In this document: in pieces, positions 8,369 to 16,742 of the stretch
How the letters are laid out: each line of letters starts with the position of its first letter
How positions within the stretch are numbered: position 1 is the stretch's first letter
NCBI GenBank assembly: GCA_018333525.1
Contig: JAGXTF010000015.1
Coordinates: forward strand, 1 to 64,000
Origin: Bacteroidota bacterium
GTDB taxonomy: Bacteria; Bacteroidota; Bacteroidia; NS11-12g; UBA955
Length of the DNA: 64,000 nucleotides
Reading direction: 5' to 3'
Translations under genes and position numbers: made by a program
The notes under the pieces: generated by a model
The model's input: only the letters and a program-made list of their open reading frames with translations
The model's database searches: none
What the model was told of the DNA's origin: nothing

Positions 8369-9117
8369 TGGCACAGGAAAACAAATACTGGAACCTGGAA
8401 GATTTTGTGGATTCTCTTGTGGTTGAATTGGACAAAACCCGGGAAACTCTGGCTGTAAAAGCCATCAATAAACCCCTTTCCTATTCTGTTAAAGATTTGA
8501 GTTTGGATTTAAATACTTTTCCAACCTATGATGGGGATAAAGTCACTTTTATTACTGCACAACCGGGCCAACAGGGCTCCTCCAAATTAACGCTGCAACT
8601 CGGTTCCATTACCGATCAGCAGGTACGAGCCACATCCAAACCGGTTGCCTTAAATTCAGAAACCAAAATTGATGAAATTGATGTGGATGCCAAAACCAAA
8701 AAGCAATTGCGAAAAATTGGCGTCAATTCCGTGGAAGATTTAAAAATGATTGAAGACAAAAATGTGGATGTAAAAAAAGCAACCGATAATAATGTCGATT
8801 ATAAGTCGCTCGCCAATTTAATTCAGAAAAACAAGAGATCGAAAACCCCTCCGGTGGTAAAATCCGTGAGCATGAGTCTGGAGAACCCCAAACAACCGCA
8901 AATGATTGTAAAGGGTTTAAACCTGAGCACATCCTCCACTTTTAAACCGGTTGCGGTAATCAACAATCAACTCGCAGAAGTAATTACGAGCAATGCGCAG
9001 GAAATAACCATTGCTATTGACCCAAAAAGCCCGATACGAACCCAAAACGAAGTAATATTAACCGTAGACCCCTATGCGGTTTTTAAATTCAACTTAAATC
9101 TAAAACAGAAACAATGA
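8368..9117 (+). CDS. Trypco2-like N-terminus plus helix-hairpin-helix protein
   Basis: I choose ATG 8368 (MAQENKYWNLEDF), which overlaps the upstream stop; an earlier in-frame start at 8338 would run through the neighbour. The product has 249 residues. Residues 1-90 (NLEDFVDSLVVELDKTR, then YSVKDLSLDLNTF, KVTFITAQPG and KLTLQLGS) weakly resemble the trypsin-co-occurring domain Trypco2, which is known beside proteases in bacterial conflict loci. Residues 105-150 (DVDAKTKKQLRKIGVNSVED) look like a helix-hairpin-helix. After KSVSMSLEN, the C-terminal ~80 residues resemble an IPT/TIG-like beta fold. These are by-eye similarities. The stop overlaps the next start (ATGA at 9114). Confidence 0.7.
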   Translation: MAQENKYWNLEDFVDSLVVELDKTRETLAVKAINKPLSYSVKDLSLDLNTFPTYDGDKVTFITAQPGQQGSSKLTLQLGSITDQQVRATSKPVALNSETKIDEIDVDAKTKKQLRKIGVNSVEDLKMIEDKNVDVKKATDNNVDYKSLANLIQKNKRSKTPPVVKSVSMSLENPKQPQMIVKGLNLSTSSTFKPVAVINNQLAEVITSNAQEITIAIDPKSPIRTQNEVILTVDPYAVFKFNLNLKQKQ

Positions 9118-10745
9118 GCAAAACACAACAATACAATCAGATATTGAATGGATATTATGGTGCAAATACAGGGTACCAGTCCAAAAGACAAAGGCGTGCT
9201 AAAGCATTCATGAGCACCGTGTTTGACAATGGAGAAGTATTGATACAAAAGCCGGTTACAGAAGGCGGTCCCAATGCATTTGAAGAATACCTGGTGTTTG
9301 CGAATTCCATGGAAAAACCTTTGGATGAAAATGCAGCAAATGAAGAATATATTGTATTCCAGGCGAGTCATGAACCCGCTTATGATATGGCTCCAAATCA
9401 GGAATATGTAGTTGGTGAAAGCCTTTCATCAGAAGATCATATTTCCAATATGTTTTCAGAATCGGACGTAAACTTTAAAGATGAAATTGCAAATTTAAAT
9501 ACGCAAAACCGGAACAGGGAAATGGAATCTTTGCAGAATAATTCAAATTCCGGTACAAATGCATCGAATAATACGCTATTAAATTCCAATTCTGCCAACA
9601 ATACAAATGCACCGTCTGCAAGCCCGAATTATACAAGTAATTCCCCTTCAGAAAATGCTGCGTTAAACAGCACGGGTACACCACCTTCGCAAGCTACATT
9701 CCCCGCTCATCCTGGCGAAACCCAAAGATCTATGAGCGAAGACGAGGATTTGATTTCAGCGATGCAGAGTATTTTAAGTGGTGAAAAATCATACGATGAG
9801 AATAGCAAACAGTTGGTGAATAAAAATCAATTTTCGAAACAAAAAGAGGAGGAAGAAATTGAGCTTCCAAAAAGCCGTGAACATCAGATTTTCGACAAAA
9901 TAGCCCAGAGCATGTCATACGCAAATGCTTATGATTTGGGGGATATTGACATAGAAAATAAATTTAGTGAATTTGATTATATCCATTCACTGGAAACAAA
10001 AGCACCTGAAATAAAACCGGAAAATAAAATTTCCAAATCAAAATCGGTTGAAGAAAATAATGGGGTGTCTAAAGATTTTGATATAGATAATTTTAAAGCC
10101 ATTGATGAAATTTTAACATCAGAAAAAAGTGTAGCTCCGGCAGTTGAAAGCACCAATCCGGAACCGGCTATACAAATGGATACACCGGCTGAAAATCCAC
10201 CGCGCCCAACGAATATTAGGCCTTATACCGAAGCAGAAAAACAAGCGCAATTTGGTACTTTTACTTACGAGCCGGATCCTGCCTCTTTTGGTGGCGATGG
10301 AATCAGAGTGACAAATAATTGGGCAAATGAAAATATTATTTCCGTTGCAATTCCACAATTAAATGGAAAGCTATTTTATGGAAAAGCAATTACCAGTGGT
10401 ACCATTAATTTCCATCGCGCAGGTGCAACTTTGCTTCAACAATTGTGGCAGGCCTGGGAGCAGGCAGGTTTGTTGAATAAAATAATCACATTTCAGGGAG
10501 GATATGCAGCCAGATTTATTCGCGGATCCCAAAACCGCAATCCACGTCCCTTAAGCAATCATGCTTACGGTACCGCGTTCGACATAAACGCAGAATGGAA
10601 TGGATTTGGCGCAGAACCCGCTTTGGCCGGCGCTCACGGTTCGGTAAGAGAATTGGTTCAAATAGCAAACCAACACGGATTTTTCTGGGGTGGACATTTT
10701 AACCGAAAGGATGGAATGCACTTCGAATTGGGACATCAGAATTAA
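9114..10745 (+). CDS. M15-type zinc peptidase on a long disordered arm
   Basis: This 543-residue protein ends in a VanY/M15C-like peptidase domain (about residues 375-541). Its zinc-site pattern is complete: His483 and Asp490 in HAYGTAFD, and His536 with Glu538 in MHFELG. The family cleaves peptide cross-bridges or stem peptides of peptidoglycan. The first ~370 residues are low-complexity (Asn/Ser/Glu/Lys-rich) and probably disordered. They include three short repeats, EEYLVF, EEYIVF and QEYVVG, at residues 57-101, and an AQSMSYANA motif near residue 265. No signal peptide is present, which is odd for a wall-active enzyme and points to non-Sec delivery or lysis release. Confidence 0.85.
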   Translation: MSKTQQYNQILNGYYGANTGYQSKRQRRAKAFMSTVFDNGEVLIQKPVTEGGPNAFEEYLVFANSMEKPLDENAANEEYIVFQASHEPAYDMAPNQEYVVGESLSSEDHISNMFSESDVNFKDEIANLNTQNRNREMESLQNNSNSGTNASNNTLLNSNSANNTNAPSASPNYTSNSPSENAALNSTGTPPSQATFPAHPGETQRSMSEDEDLISAMQSILSGEKSYDENSKQLVNKNQFSKQKEEEEIELPKSREHQIFDKIAQSMSYANAYDLGDIDIENKFSEFDYIHSLETKAPEIKPENKISKSKSVEENNGVSKDFDIDNFKAIDEILTSEKSVAPAVESTNPEPAIQMDTPAENPPRPTNIRPYTEAEKQAQFGTFTYEPDPASFGGDGIRVTNNWANENIISVAIPQLNGKLFYGKAITSGTINFHRAGATLLQQLWQAWEQAGLLNKIITFQGGYAARFIRGSQNRNPRPLSNHAYGTAFDINAEWNGFGAEPALAGAHGSVRELVQIANQHGFFWGGHFNRKDGMHFELGHQN

Positions 10746-10775
10746 TAAAAAAAATAAACTTAAAAACTTAAAAAT

Positions 10776-13199
10776 ATGGATAACAGATTTATTTCCATGA
10801 GTCAGTCCTTATCAGCACTCAAAAATAGTGGTAATTCAAAATTAAAAAGATTTTCCATGCAAACAGATACCATTGATTACATGGTACCGGGCATATTCAG
10901 TCCGATTCAACAGCCATCCGGATTGGTGTGCTGGGCCACTGTAGCCACTATGATGCGCTGCTGGCAATTGCAGCGATCCCAAACCATACTAACTACTGTT
11001 TCAGAAGCGGGACCCACATTTGCAAATAAATTCAGGAATAACCAGTGGTTGTTGGCGGCAGAAAAAATTCCATTTTTAAATGCAATGGGACTTGCCTTTG
11101 AATATCCGCAATCGCTTTCCATTGTGGGATGGGAAAGAATGCTTCGCAGTTACGGTCCCATTTGGATTACCACTGCAGAAGGCACGGATGACAAATACAG
11201 CATACATGCAAGGATTTTGATTGGAATCAGAGGAGATGGAACTGCAGCGGGAACCACATTAATTATTGCAGACCCGGCAACCGGCACAATAGTGAATGAA
11301 AAATTTTCTGATTTTCTGATAAAATTTGAACGCGAAGTGAGAGATGCAAATTCCGGTTGGGATGGCAGAATACAAATCGTTCATTTCAGGGAAGCAACTT
11401 CTCAGGGAAAATCTTTAAGTATCCAGTCTTCTATTAGCATGAGCATAGACCAGGCCGGGGTGGAATTAATAAAAAGATTTGAAGGATTTCGTGCTTCCAA
11501 ATACAACGATCAGGCCGGTCATTGCACCATTGGATACGGCACCCTGATTCACAAAGGGGCATGCAATGGGGATGCTTCAGAACAACCTTATAATAACAAT
11601 ATAACCGAAGCACGGGCAACTGAATTATTAATGGAACGCATTGCAGAATTTGTGAGAATTATTAATTCGAATGTGAATACGCCACTAAATCAAAATCAAT
11701 TTAATGCACTGGTAAGTTTGGTTTACAATATTGGTGCAGCAAATTTTCAGCGTTCCACATTATTGCGGGAATTAAATGCAGGAAATACGGACCGCGTTCC
11801 GCCCGAAATCAGGAGATGGAATAAAGTTAGAATTGGCGGTGTTTTGCAGGAAAGCGAAGGTTTGTCCAGAAGAAGAAATACAGAAGCAAATCTTTTTGCA
11901 GGCACAGCTGCGGCGCAAAGTATGAGTTTTGCTGAATCCATGGAGACTTACAGCAAACCATTTTATGATACCGGTGAACATGGCATTTTAGGTACATTCA
12001 TTAATGCTGCAACTACCGGAGCGCTGGCGAACATGTGGGAAACAAATCCATCTACCAAATATGCCATCAATGGTGTTGGTTTTACATATGGACAAATTAT
12101 GACTTGTGGAGATTTCTATGAGGATTTTAATCAAATGAGCAGGGCCAATGCAACCGAATTGAGAAATTTACTGACCTTGATTCAACGCAGTGAAGCACAT
12201 TATTCCAATACCATTTTGCGTATTGGACCTGGTGCCCCTGATGTAAAAAATACGCAATGGACTGGAGCTATTGGAAATCGTTATTTGGATTTGGCTCTCC
12301 GAAATAATTCACATTTTGCTCCGGGGGGAACCGGCACAACCGCCAACAACCGGGGAACCTGGAATCACTACCATAGCATGGCAATTACAAGAGCCAGAAA
12401 TGGAAGTACTTCTGATGATCACAAAGAAGCTTTGAAAATAAATGCATTCGGAGACCACTTTTTAACCGATGCTTTTTCTGCAGGACATTTGGTGAACAAA
12501 CAACAGGTGATGGATGCATTTTTGAGAAATATGGTGAGTGGTACCACAGTAACCACCGCTGGAGATACAATGCTCAAAAAAGTAGCATCCGGGGCACTTG
12601 CAATAAGGGAAGTAAATCAGGAATTGGGAAGATGGGAGCTTGTTGAGACACATGCGAGAATCCATTTTGATTTAAATACTACATTTGGCGGTACTGATAT
12701 TTTTTACAATGTTTTAAAAGAAGTTTTATTGGATACCGCGCATGGTGGAAGACAACAAATTGCAAATCTTGCCGCAAAAGCCGTACATGATTTCCTAAAT
12801 AACTATAATAACAAAGCAGGTGTTCCTGTTAGAAATGCCAGGGGAGACAGCTGGAATTTGTCCGGTGATGGAACTTTAAATCAGAGCAATATCAATATTA
12901 TTCAACAAGCGGTAAAACAATCTATTGTAAATATTTCGGATGCCATAACAAATGCATCTTTAAGCATCAATACTTTGCAAGACAGGGTACTCGCATTTTG
13001 GCCAAATCTAAATGACCCCACCACTTCCAGAATTGTAAATGATGCAATTGCAACCTTCACAAATCCATCTTCACAAACCTTTATTGATGTGGCTGTGGAA
13101 TTGGTTAAGGATGAATTGGACACGCTTATCGGAGCATTAAAAGATGCTGGCAAAATAAGAAGAGTTACAGGTGTAAACGTGTTATCCATTCCAGGTTAG
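10776..13199 (+). CDS. Papain-like protease / T4-type lysozyme / PLC-like fusion protein
   Basis: This 807-residue protein combines three modules. Residues 31-206 are a papain-like cysteine protease: Cys52 in GLVCWATV, His144 in YSIHARIL and Asp166 in IIADPATG. Residues 225-375 are a GH24 (T4-type) lysozyme: Glu236 in RFEGF, Asp245 and Thr251 have exactly the T4 lysozyme Glu11/Asp20/Thr26 spacing, followed by IGYGT and NALVSLVYNIG. Residues 395-807 carry His/Asp-rich helices (WNHYHSMAIT, FGDHFLTDAFSAGHL) that resemble zinc-dependent phospholipase C; this third call is tentative. Ser-Met/Leu-Ser motifs lie at the N-terminus and at both domain joints. No signal peptide is seen. It looks like a multi-toxin or lysin, the effector end of the operon. 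Confidence 0.85.
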   Translation: MDNRFISMSQSLSALKNSGNSKLKRFSMQTDTIDYMVPGIFSPIQQPSGLVCWATVATMMRCWQLQRSQTILTTVSEAGPTFANKFRNNQWLLAAEKIPFLNAMGLAFEYPQSLSIVGWERMLRSYGPIWITTAEGTDDKYSIHARILIGIRGDGTAAGTTLIIADPATGTIVNEKFSDFLIKFEREVRDANSGWDGRIQIVHFREATSQGKSLSIQSSISMSIDQAGVELIKRFEGFRASKYNDQAGHCTIGYGTLIHKGACNGDASEQPYNNNITEARATELLMERIAEFVRIINSNVNTPLNQNQFNALVSLVYNIGAANFQRSTLLRELNAGNTDRVPPEIRRWNKVRIGGVLQESEGLSRRRNTEANLFAGTAAAQSMSFAESMETYSKPFYDTGEHGILGTFINAATTGALANMWETNPSTKYAINGVGFTYGQIMTCGDFYEDFNQMSRANATELRNLLTLIQRSEAHYSNTILRIGPGAPDVKNTQWTGAIGNRYLDLALRNNSHFAPGGTGTTANNRGTWNHYHSMAITRARNGSTSDDHKEALKINAFGDHFLTDAFSAGHLVNKQQVMDAFLRNMVSGTTVTTAGDTMLKKVASGALAIREVNQELGRWELVETHARIHFDLNTTFGGTDIFYNVLKEVLLDTAHGGRQQIANLAAKAVHDFLNNYNNKAGVPVRNARGDSWNLSGDGTLNQSNINIIQQAVKQSIVNISDAITNASLSINTLQDRVLAFWPNLNDPTTSRIVNDAIATFTNPSSQTFIDVAVELVKDELDTLIGALKDAGKIRRVTGVNVLSIPG

Positions 13200-13272
13200 T
13201 TTTTCCAATTTATATCGCTGCTGAATTGGAGTAATTTCTTGCGTACCTCTTTTAAACACCGGAATCTATCAT

Positions 13273-14256
13273 ATGATTTCATTCTCCAGGTTATCTGAGA
13301 AACCAAATTATTATGCTCCGGATAATTCCGAAATACGTTTACTTTCTTCCGTAGATGCAGGTGGACTGTGCCATTGCACATTACCACCGGATAGTATTTC
13401 TAAAGCAGTAAAACACAAAACTGTAGAAGAAATTTGGTTTTGTATTGCTGGTAAAGGTACTATTTGGCAAAAAAATGATGCATTTGAAGAGGAACAGGAA
13501 TTCACAGCTGGAGATTCTTTTATCATCCAGGTAGGGAATTGTTTTCAATTTAGAAATGACGGGGAAGTTCCCTTGCGAATCCTGATTCAAACTATGCCCA
13601 AATGGCCGGGGAATGAAGAAGCCATTGAAGTGAAAGGTAAATGGGATAGCAGCACCAGAAAATTACCAAAGAGTAATTTGAAACAATTTATTGGTGATCT
13701 TTTGAATATTGGGAAACAAGTACTTGGATCACTCATCGTATTGTTATTCGTCGCTTTCTTTTTATTTATGTTGCCGAAAAATGCGGCTGAATTTCTTTTT
13801 GAAAGTCATTCTTCTCTGATACTTCGAATAATCTGGTTTGTGGTTATTATACCGCTAACCTGCGCTTGTGTCTGGCTGATTACCAGCGAAAAAGCGATAA
13901 AGGATGGATGGCTGAATGTAAATATTCCCTCTTTTCTTTTGGGTGTTTTTTCTCTCTATGCAATTGCAGGTGTATTTTTTTCTACGGTGATTTTCATCTT
14001 GTATACCAATGGTATTGTTACTGTTACCCCAGATGACGGGATTCATAAAGTTACTATTTCCGGTCTGCTTGACTTGTTTTTGTGGCAGTTATTTGAAGCA
14101 ATTCCCGCACTAAAAATCAATGAATTGTTGCAATTCAAAAAGCCCTTCATCTTTGATGGATGGGTTGGATTTACCGTTTTATTATTTCAATTGAGTGTTA
14201 TTTTTCCTATTATTAAATTTTATAAAAAAATAAAGGAGTTTAAAAAATCGAAATAA
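13273..14256 (+). CDS. Cupin-domain membrane protein
   Basis: This 327-residue protein has an N-terminal RmlC-type cupin domain (about residues 28-115, with EEIWFCIAGKGTIW and AGDSFIIQ). About four transmembrane helices follow, near residues 150-170, 180-205, 215-245 and 297-320. Cupins of this kind bind small ligands or metals; the fusion to membrane helices suggests a ligand-sensing membrane protein. It follows the effector-like gene by 73 bases on the same strand, so it may be the last gene of the operon. An immunity or sensor role is speculation. Confidence 0.7.
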   Translation: MISFSRLSEKPNYYAPDNSEIRLLSSVDAGGLCHCTLPPDSISKAVKHKTVEEIWFCIAGKGTIWQKNDAFEEEQEFTAGDSFIIQVGNCFQFRNDGEVPLRILIQTMPKWPGNEEAIEVKGKWDSSTRKLPKSNLKQFIGDLLNIGKQVLGSLIVLLFVAFFLFMLPKNAAEFLFESHSSLILRIIWFVVIIPLTCACVWLITSEKAIKDGWLNVNIPSFLLGVFSLYAIAGVFFSTVIFILYTNGIVTVTPDDGIHKVTISGLLDLFLWQLFEAIPALKINELLQFKKPFIFDGWVGFTVLLFQLSVIFPIIKFYKKIKEFKKSK

Positions 14257-14557
14257 AAAATGGGATATTTAGGGCAAAGTAAATTCTCAAAATAAGTATT
14301 ACATAGGTGCATGTGTTGCTTCCAAAATCATGTCACCTTGCTTTTGGTCCCCTTGCGCTGCGTCTGCAAGGCATGAGGACCAACCGCGATATCCAACCAA
14401 TTTCCATTCGTTTCTTTAATTCGTTTTATTAAGTAAAGAAAATTTTCATCCACCAACAATCTGACCCGTGGCTCGTGGCTATATTAAAAAAGCACACAGA
14501 ATCAAGCCAGCGGCAAACAGCCATTGTTTCAACACAAGGACACAAAGGAGCTTCCCG

Positions 14558-14585
14558 CCCCTGCCCGTTCCGGTTCAGGCGGGCG
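14558..14585. repeat. Dispersed GC-rich palindromic intergenic element, copy 2
   Basis: Identical over 28 bases to 27-54 and in the same orientation. The flanks differ, so only the element core is shared. Both copies follow a purine-rich stretch ending in AGCTT. Confidence 0.65.
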
Positions 14586-14778
14586 TGCCGGTACGGACGT
14601 GGCGCTCATCACCATAGACACGAAGATTTTTGTAATTGCTCATTTTTCATTAATAACTCGTCGCATCAGTTAGGCACAATTGCTCGTTGCACTCGCTAAC
14701 TGCCGGTAGCCGGTAGCTGGAAGCTGGTGGCGGTATTCCATTTTTTCATTTCTTTCATTCTTTCATTTCTTTCATTCC

Positions 14779-14943
14779 AAAATGCGGGCAGAACTCACAG
14801 ATCAAAGACAAAACCAAGCCGGTGGCTGGAAGCTGGAAGCCGGTGGCTGTATTTTTTCATTGCTTTCATTGCTTTCATTTTTTCATTTAAAATGAATCCT
14901 GCTACCTACCCAAAATCAAGCCAGTGGCCAGAAGCCAGCAGCT
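14779..14943. repeat. Dispersed ~170-bp intergenic repeat, copy A
   Basis: This segment matches 20188-20370 in the same orientation over nearly its full length. Shared landmarks in order are CAAAG-AnAAAACCAAGCCGG, GGAAGCTGGAAGCCGGTGGC, a TTTCATT-rich tract, TTTAAAATGAATCCT, then CCCAAAATCAAGCCAGTGG. By eye the copies agree at most positions outside the TTTCATT tract. No coding capacity is evident. Confidence 0.7.
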
Positions 14944-14994
14944 GATTTCTTTCATTCCAGACTAAAGATTTAGATTTATATTCTACTGCTAAAT

Positions 14995-16347
14995 TCACCG
15001 CTCCAACCACATTCTCACATTAAATTCCAAAACTCCATTTTCATTTCGTAAGGGATAAATATCTAATGTAATACTGGTTGTAATTTCATCGTCATCGGAA
15101 TCGTCCAAAGAGGCTATTATTTCATACATACTGGCTTGAAAATCCTCTTTTGGGAAATCAGGTTCGTATAACAATGTTTGATGTTCGAAACTGTAGGCCC
15201 ATTCTGTAGTATCTGTTTCAAAACTGGCATCCAATTTGGCAAGATCAGAAGCCATTGAAGCAAAATATTCTATTGATTTTTTGTAGTCCACATTTTTGTA
15301 AAGAATAAAAAAATACTTGGTATTATCATTCACTGTATCCTTCAAATAATATTGCATTTCAGAAGACATATCCTGAAAACCATGGTTCAGCTGATAAATT
15401 TTGTAGTTATTTTCACTCATGATATATTTCCCACATTGCGTGTTGGAATTGCCGAGAATAGATTGAGATAACTGAATAAAATCAGAAGGAAATTTCGAAC
15501 CATCTGCAAGGGTATTTAACAATCCCGGACAACCTGAATTGTAATAAAGGGAGCCCCAGGTATTCGGGCAAGGATCCAATTCTTCCGGAATCCCGTCGTT
15601 ATCATTATCCTTTGAAATTTCATATTCCGGGCAACCCTCCTTATCTGCAGGTCCCGGCTTAAAAGGACAAGCATCTGTTTCATTTAATATTCCATCATCA
15701 TCTATATCACTCGGACAACCGTTGCTTTTTGCAGGTCCAAATTCGTAAGGACAACTGTCTTGTTCAGAAGAAACCCCATCCAGATCAAAATCATCCGGGC
15801 AACCATTATTTCTAATGGATCCAAATTCATCAGGACAATGGTCATCTTCATCCCGAAGACTATCTTTATCTTTATTCAGTGGTCGTGTGTATTTGGCATA
15901 ATTATATGGGAAATTTTTATAGATGTATTCCAATTCATTATCTGTACTCATAATGAGATCATATGGAGCAGATCCTTCAAAATGTTTCATTTTACGGGTG
16001 AGATAAAAAGGTTTTGATTTCCCTTTTACCCGAAGTGAAATCACCAGTGTACTTCCTTCCGGCCCTACCATCACAGCCAGAATATCATCCAATGTGGTCT
16101 TTTCATTTGGAAAAACGCTTTGAAAATTTTGCTGGTTGGTTACTTCAACCAATTGAAGCCCTTTTTTACCTGGTGCAGGTAAAAAATCGCCTGCCAGACT
16201 GTGTTGGTATGCATAAGTGAACATCCATTTCCCCTTCTTTTTTTCCAGCTTCATTCCGGTACCCATATAAACCGGTGGCTGGGCATTTAAGTAAGTGCCC
16301 AGACATAAAACAATAAATAGGGAAATGGATTTGAATTTCCGGTGCAT
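14995..16347 (-). CDS. Secreted protein with thrombospondin type 3-like calcium-binding repeats
   Basis: This 450-residue protein has a typical signal peptide (FKSISLFIVLCLGTYLNA, cleavage near residue 22). Residues 160-290 hold four to five thrombospondin type 3-like repeats, seen as DxDxDG calcium loops (DFDLDGVSSEQDSC, DIDDDGILNETDAC, DNDNDGIPEELDPC) each ending in a GCP motif. Such arrays bind calcium and usually form rigid spacers in secreted or outer-membrane proteins. The flanking domains (25-150 and 300-450) are unrecognised. I see no T9SS sorting domain or OmpA domain at the C-terminus. It stands alone between repeat-rich gaps. Confidence 0.8.
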   Translation of the reverse strand: MHRKFKSISLFIVLCLGTYLNAQPPVYMGTGMKLEKKKGKWMFTYAYQHSLAGDFLPAPGKKGLQLVEVTNQQNFQSVFPNEKTTLDDILAVMVGPEGSTLVISLRVKGKSKPFYLTRKMKHFEGSAPYDLIMSTDNELEYIYKNFPYNYAKYTRPLNKDKDSLRDEDDHCPDEFGSIRNNGCPDDFDLDGVSSEQDSCPYEFGPAKSNGCPSDIDDDGILNETDACPFKPGPADKEGCPEYEISKDNDNDGIPEELDPCPNTWGSLYYNSGCPGLLNTLADGSKFPSDFIQLSQSILGNSNTQCGKYIMSENNYKIYQLNHGFQDMSSEMQYYLKDTVNDNTKYFFILYKNVDYKKSIEYFASMASDLAKLDASFETDTTEWAYSFEHQTLLYEPDFPKEDFQASMYEIIASLDDSDDDEITTSITLDIYPLRNENGVLEFNVRMWLER

Positions 16348-16742
16348 GATGAAATAATATTTGATACAAAAGAATCGGATAATTGGTTAAATCACAATCA
16401 AAAACAAAACAATATCATTTTTAAGCTGAATTATATAGATACTTGTTTGGGGTTAATTTTTGTCACTTGTTTGGGATATATTTCTATCTAATAACATTTT
16501 TAAATTTCCGGACTAGGGTTCGATTCCCTCCAACTCTACCCCGTGGAACAGAAAAATGGTCCGGCTACGTTCTTGTAATTGCAGGAATTATTATTTTCAT
16601 TATCGACATCATTCTCTTCCTTTTGGTATTGGCGTTATTCGTTTAAACCAAAATGTTATAGAATTTTTATTCCTTTCCCAATTCTTTTTTCTCTTGATGC
16701 ATTGTAACTTGCTTAGAGTTACACACCCCTAATAACCCGATT
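16348..16742. other. Intergenic region with tmRNA-like fragment
   Basis: AT-rich sequence holding two direct copies of ACTTGTTTGGG (starting near 16440 and 16466) and a 32-base tRNA/tmRNA 3'-end-like fragment (16509-16540). Downstream of the fragment an open frame encodes a hydrophobic tail, but it has no start codon of its own and is not called. Confidence 0.55.
16509..16540 (+). other. 3' fragment of a tmRNA/tRNA-like gene (possible att remnant)
   Basis: The sequence has a T-arm with loop TTCGATT inside AGGG/CCCT stem arms, preceded by GGAC and followed by CAACTCTACC, like the 3' end of tmRNA or a tRNA. No matching 5' half, anticodon arm or tmRNA tag region is upstream. An isolated 3' end is the usual scar of an element that integrated into such a gene. 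No integrase is present, so it would be an old remnant. Confidence 0.4.

Larger units (their letters stand above)
14257..14994. other. Repeat-rich intergenic region
   Basis: Two short open frames (14475-14699 and 14727-14945) run through repeats and look non-coding. The region contains copy 2 of the 28-base palindromic element (14558-14585), TTTCATTC-like microsatellite sequence around 14740-14778, short GGTGGCTGGAAGC-type repeats, and copy A of a ~170-bp dispersed repeat (14779-14943). No promoter or gene is supported. Confidence 0.6.

Noticed and set aside
1578-14256. Prophage, contractile injection system (eCIS) or T6SS for the operon
   Set aside because: No sheath, tube, baseplate, VgrG, terminase, portal or AAA ATPase gene is present among the encoded proteins; only lysozyme and protease domains are shared with such systems.
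14475-14945. Two short plus-strand open frames
   Set aside because: Both run through palindromic and TTTCATT repeats and contain no domain or plausible start context.
16541-16646. Small membrane protein encoded after the tmRNA-like fragment
   Set aside because: The hydrophobic frame has no start codon after the fragment, reads through the T-arm-like sequence, and its composition fits T-rich non-coding DNA.
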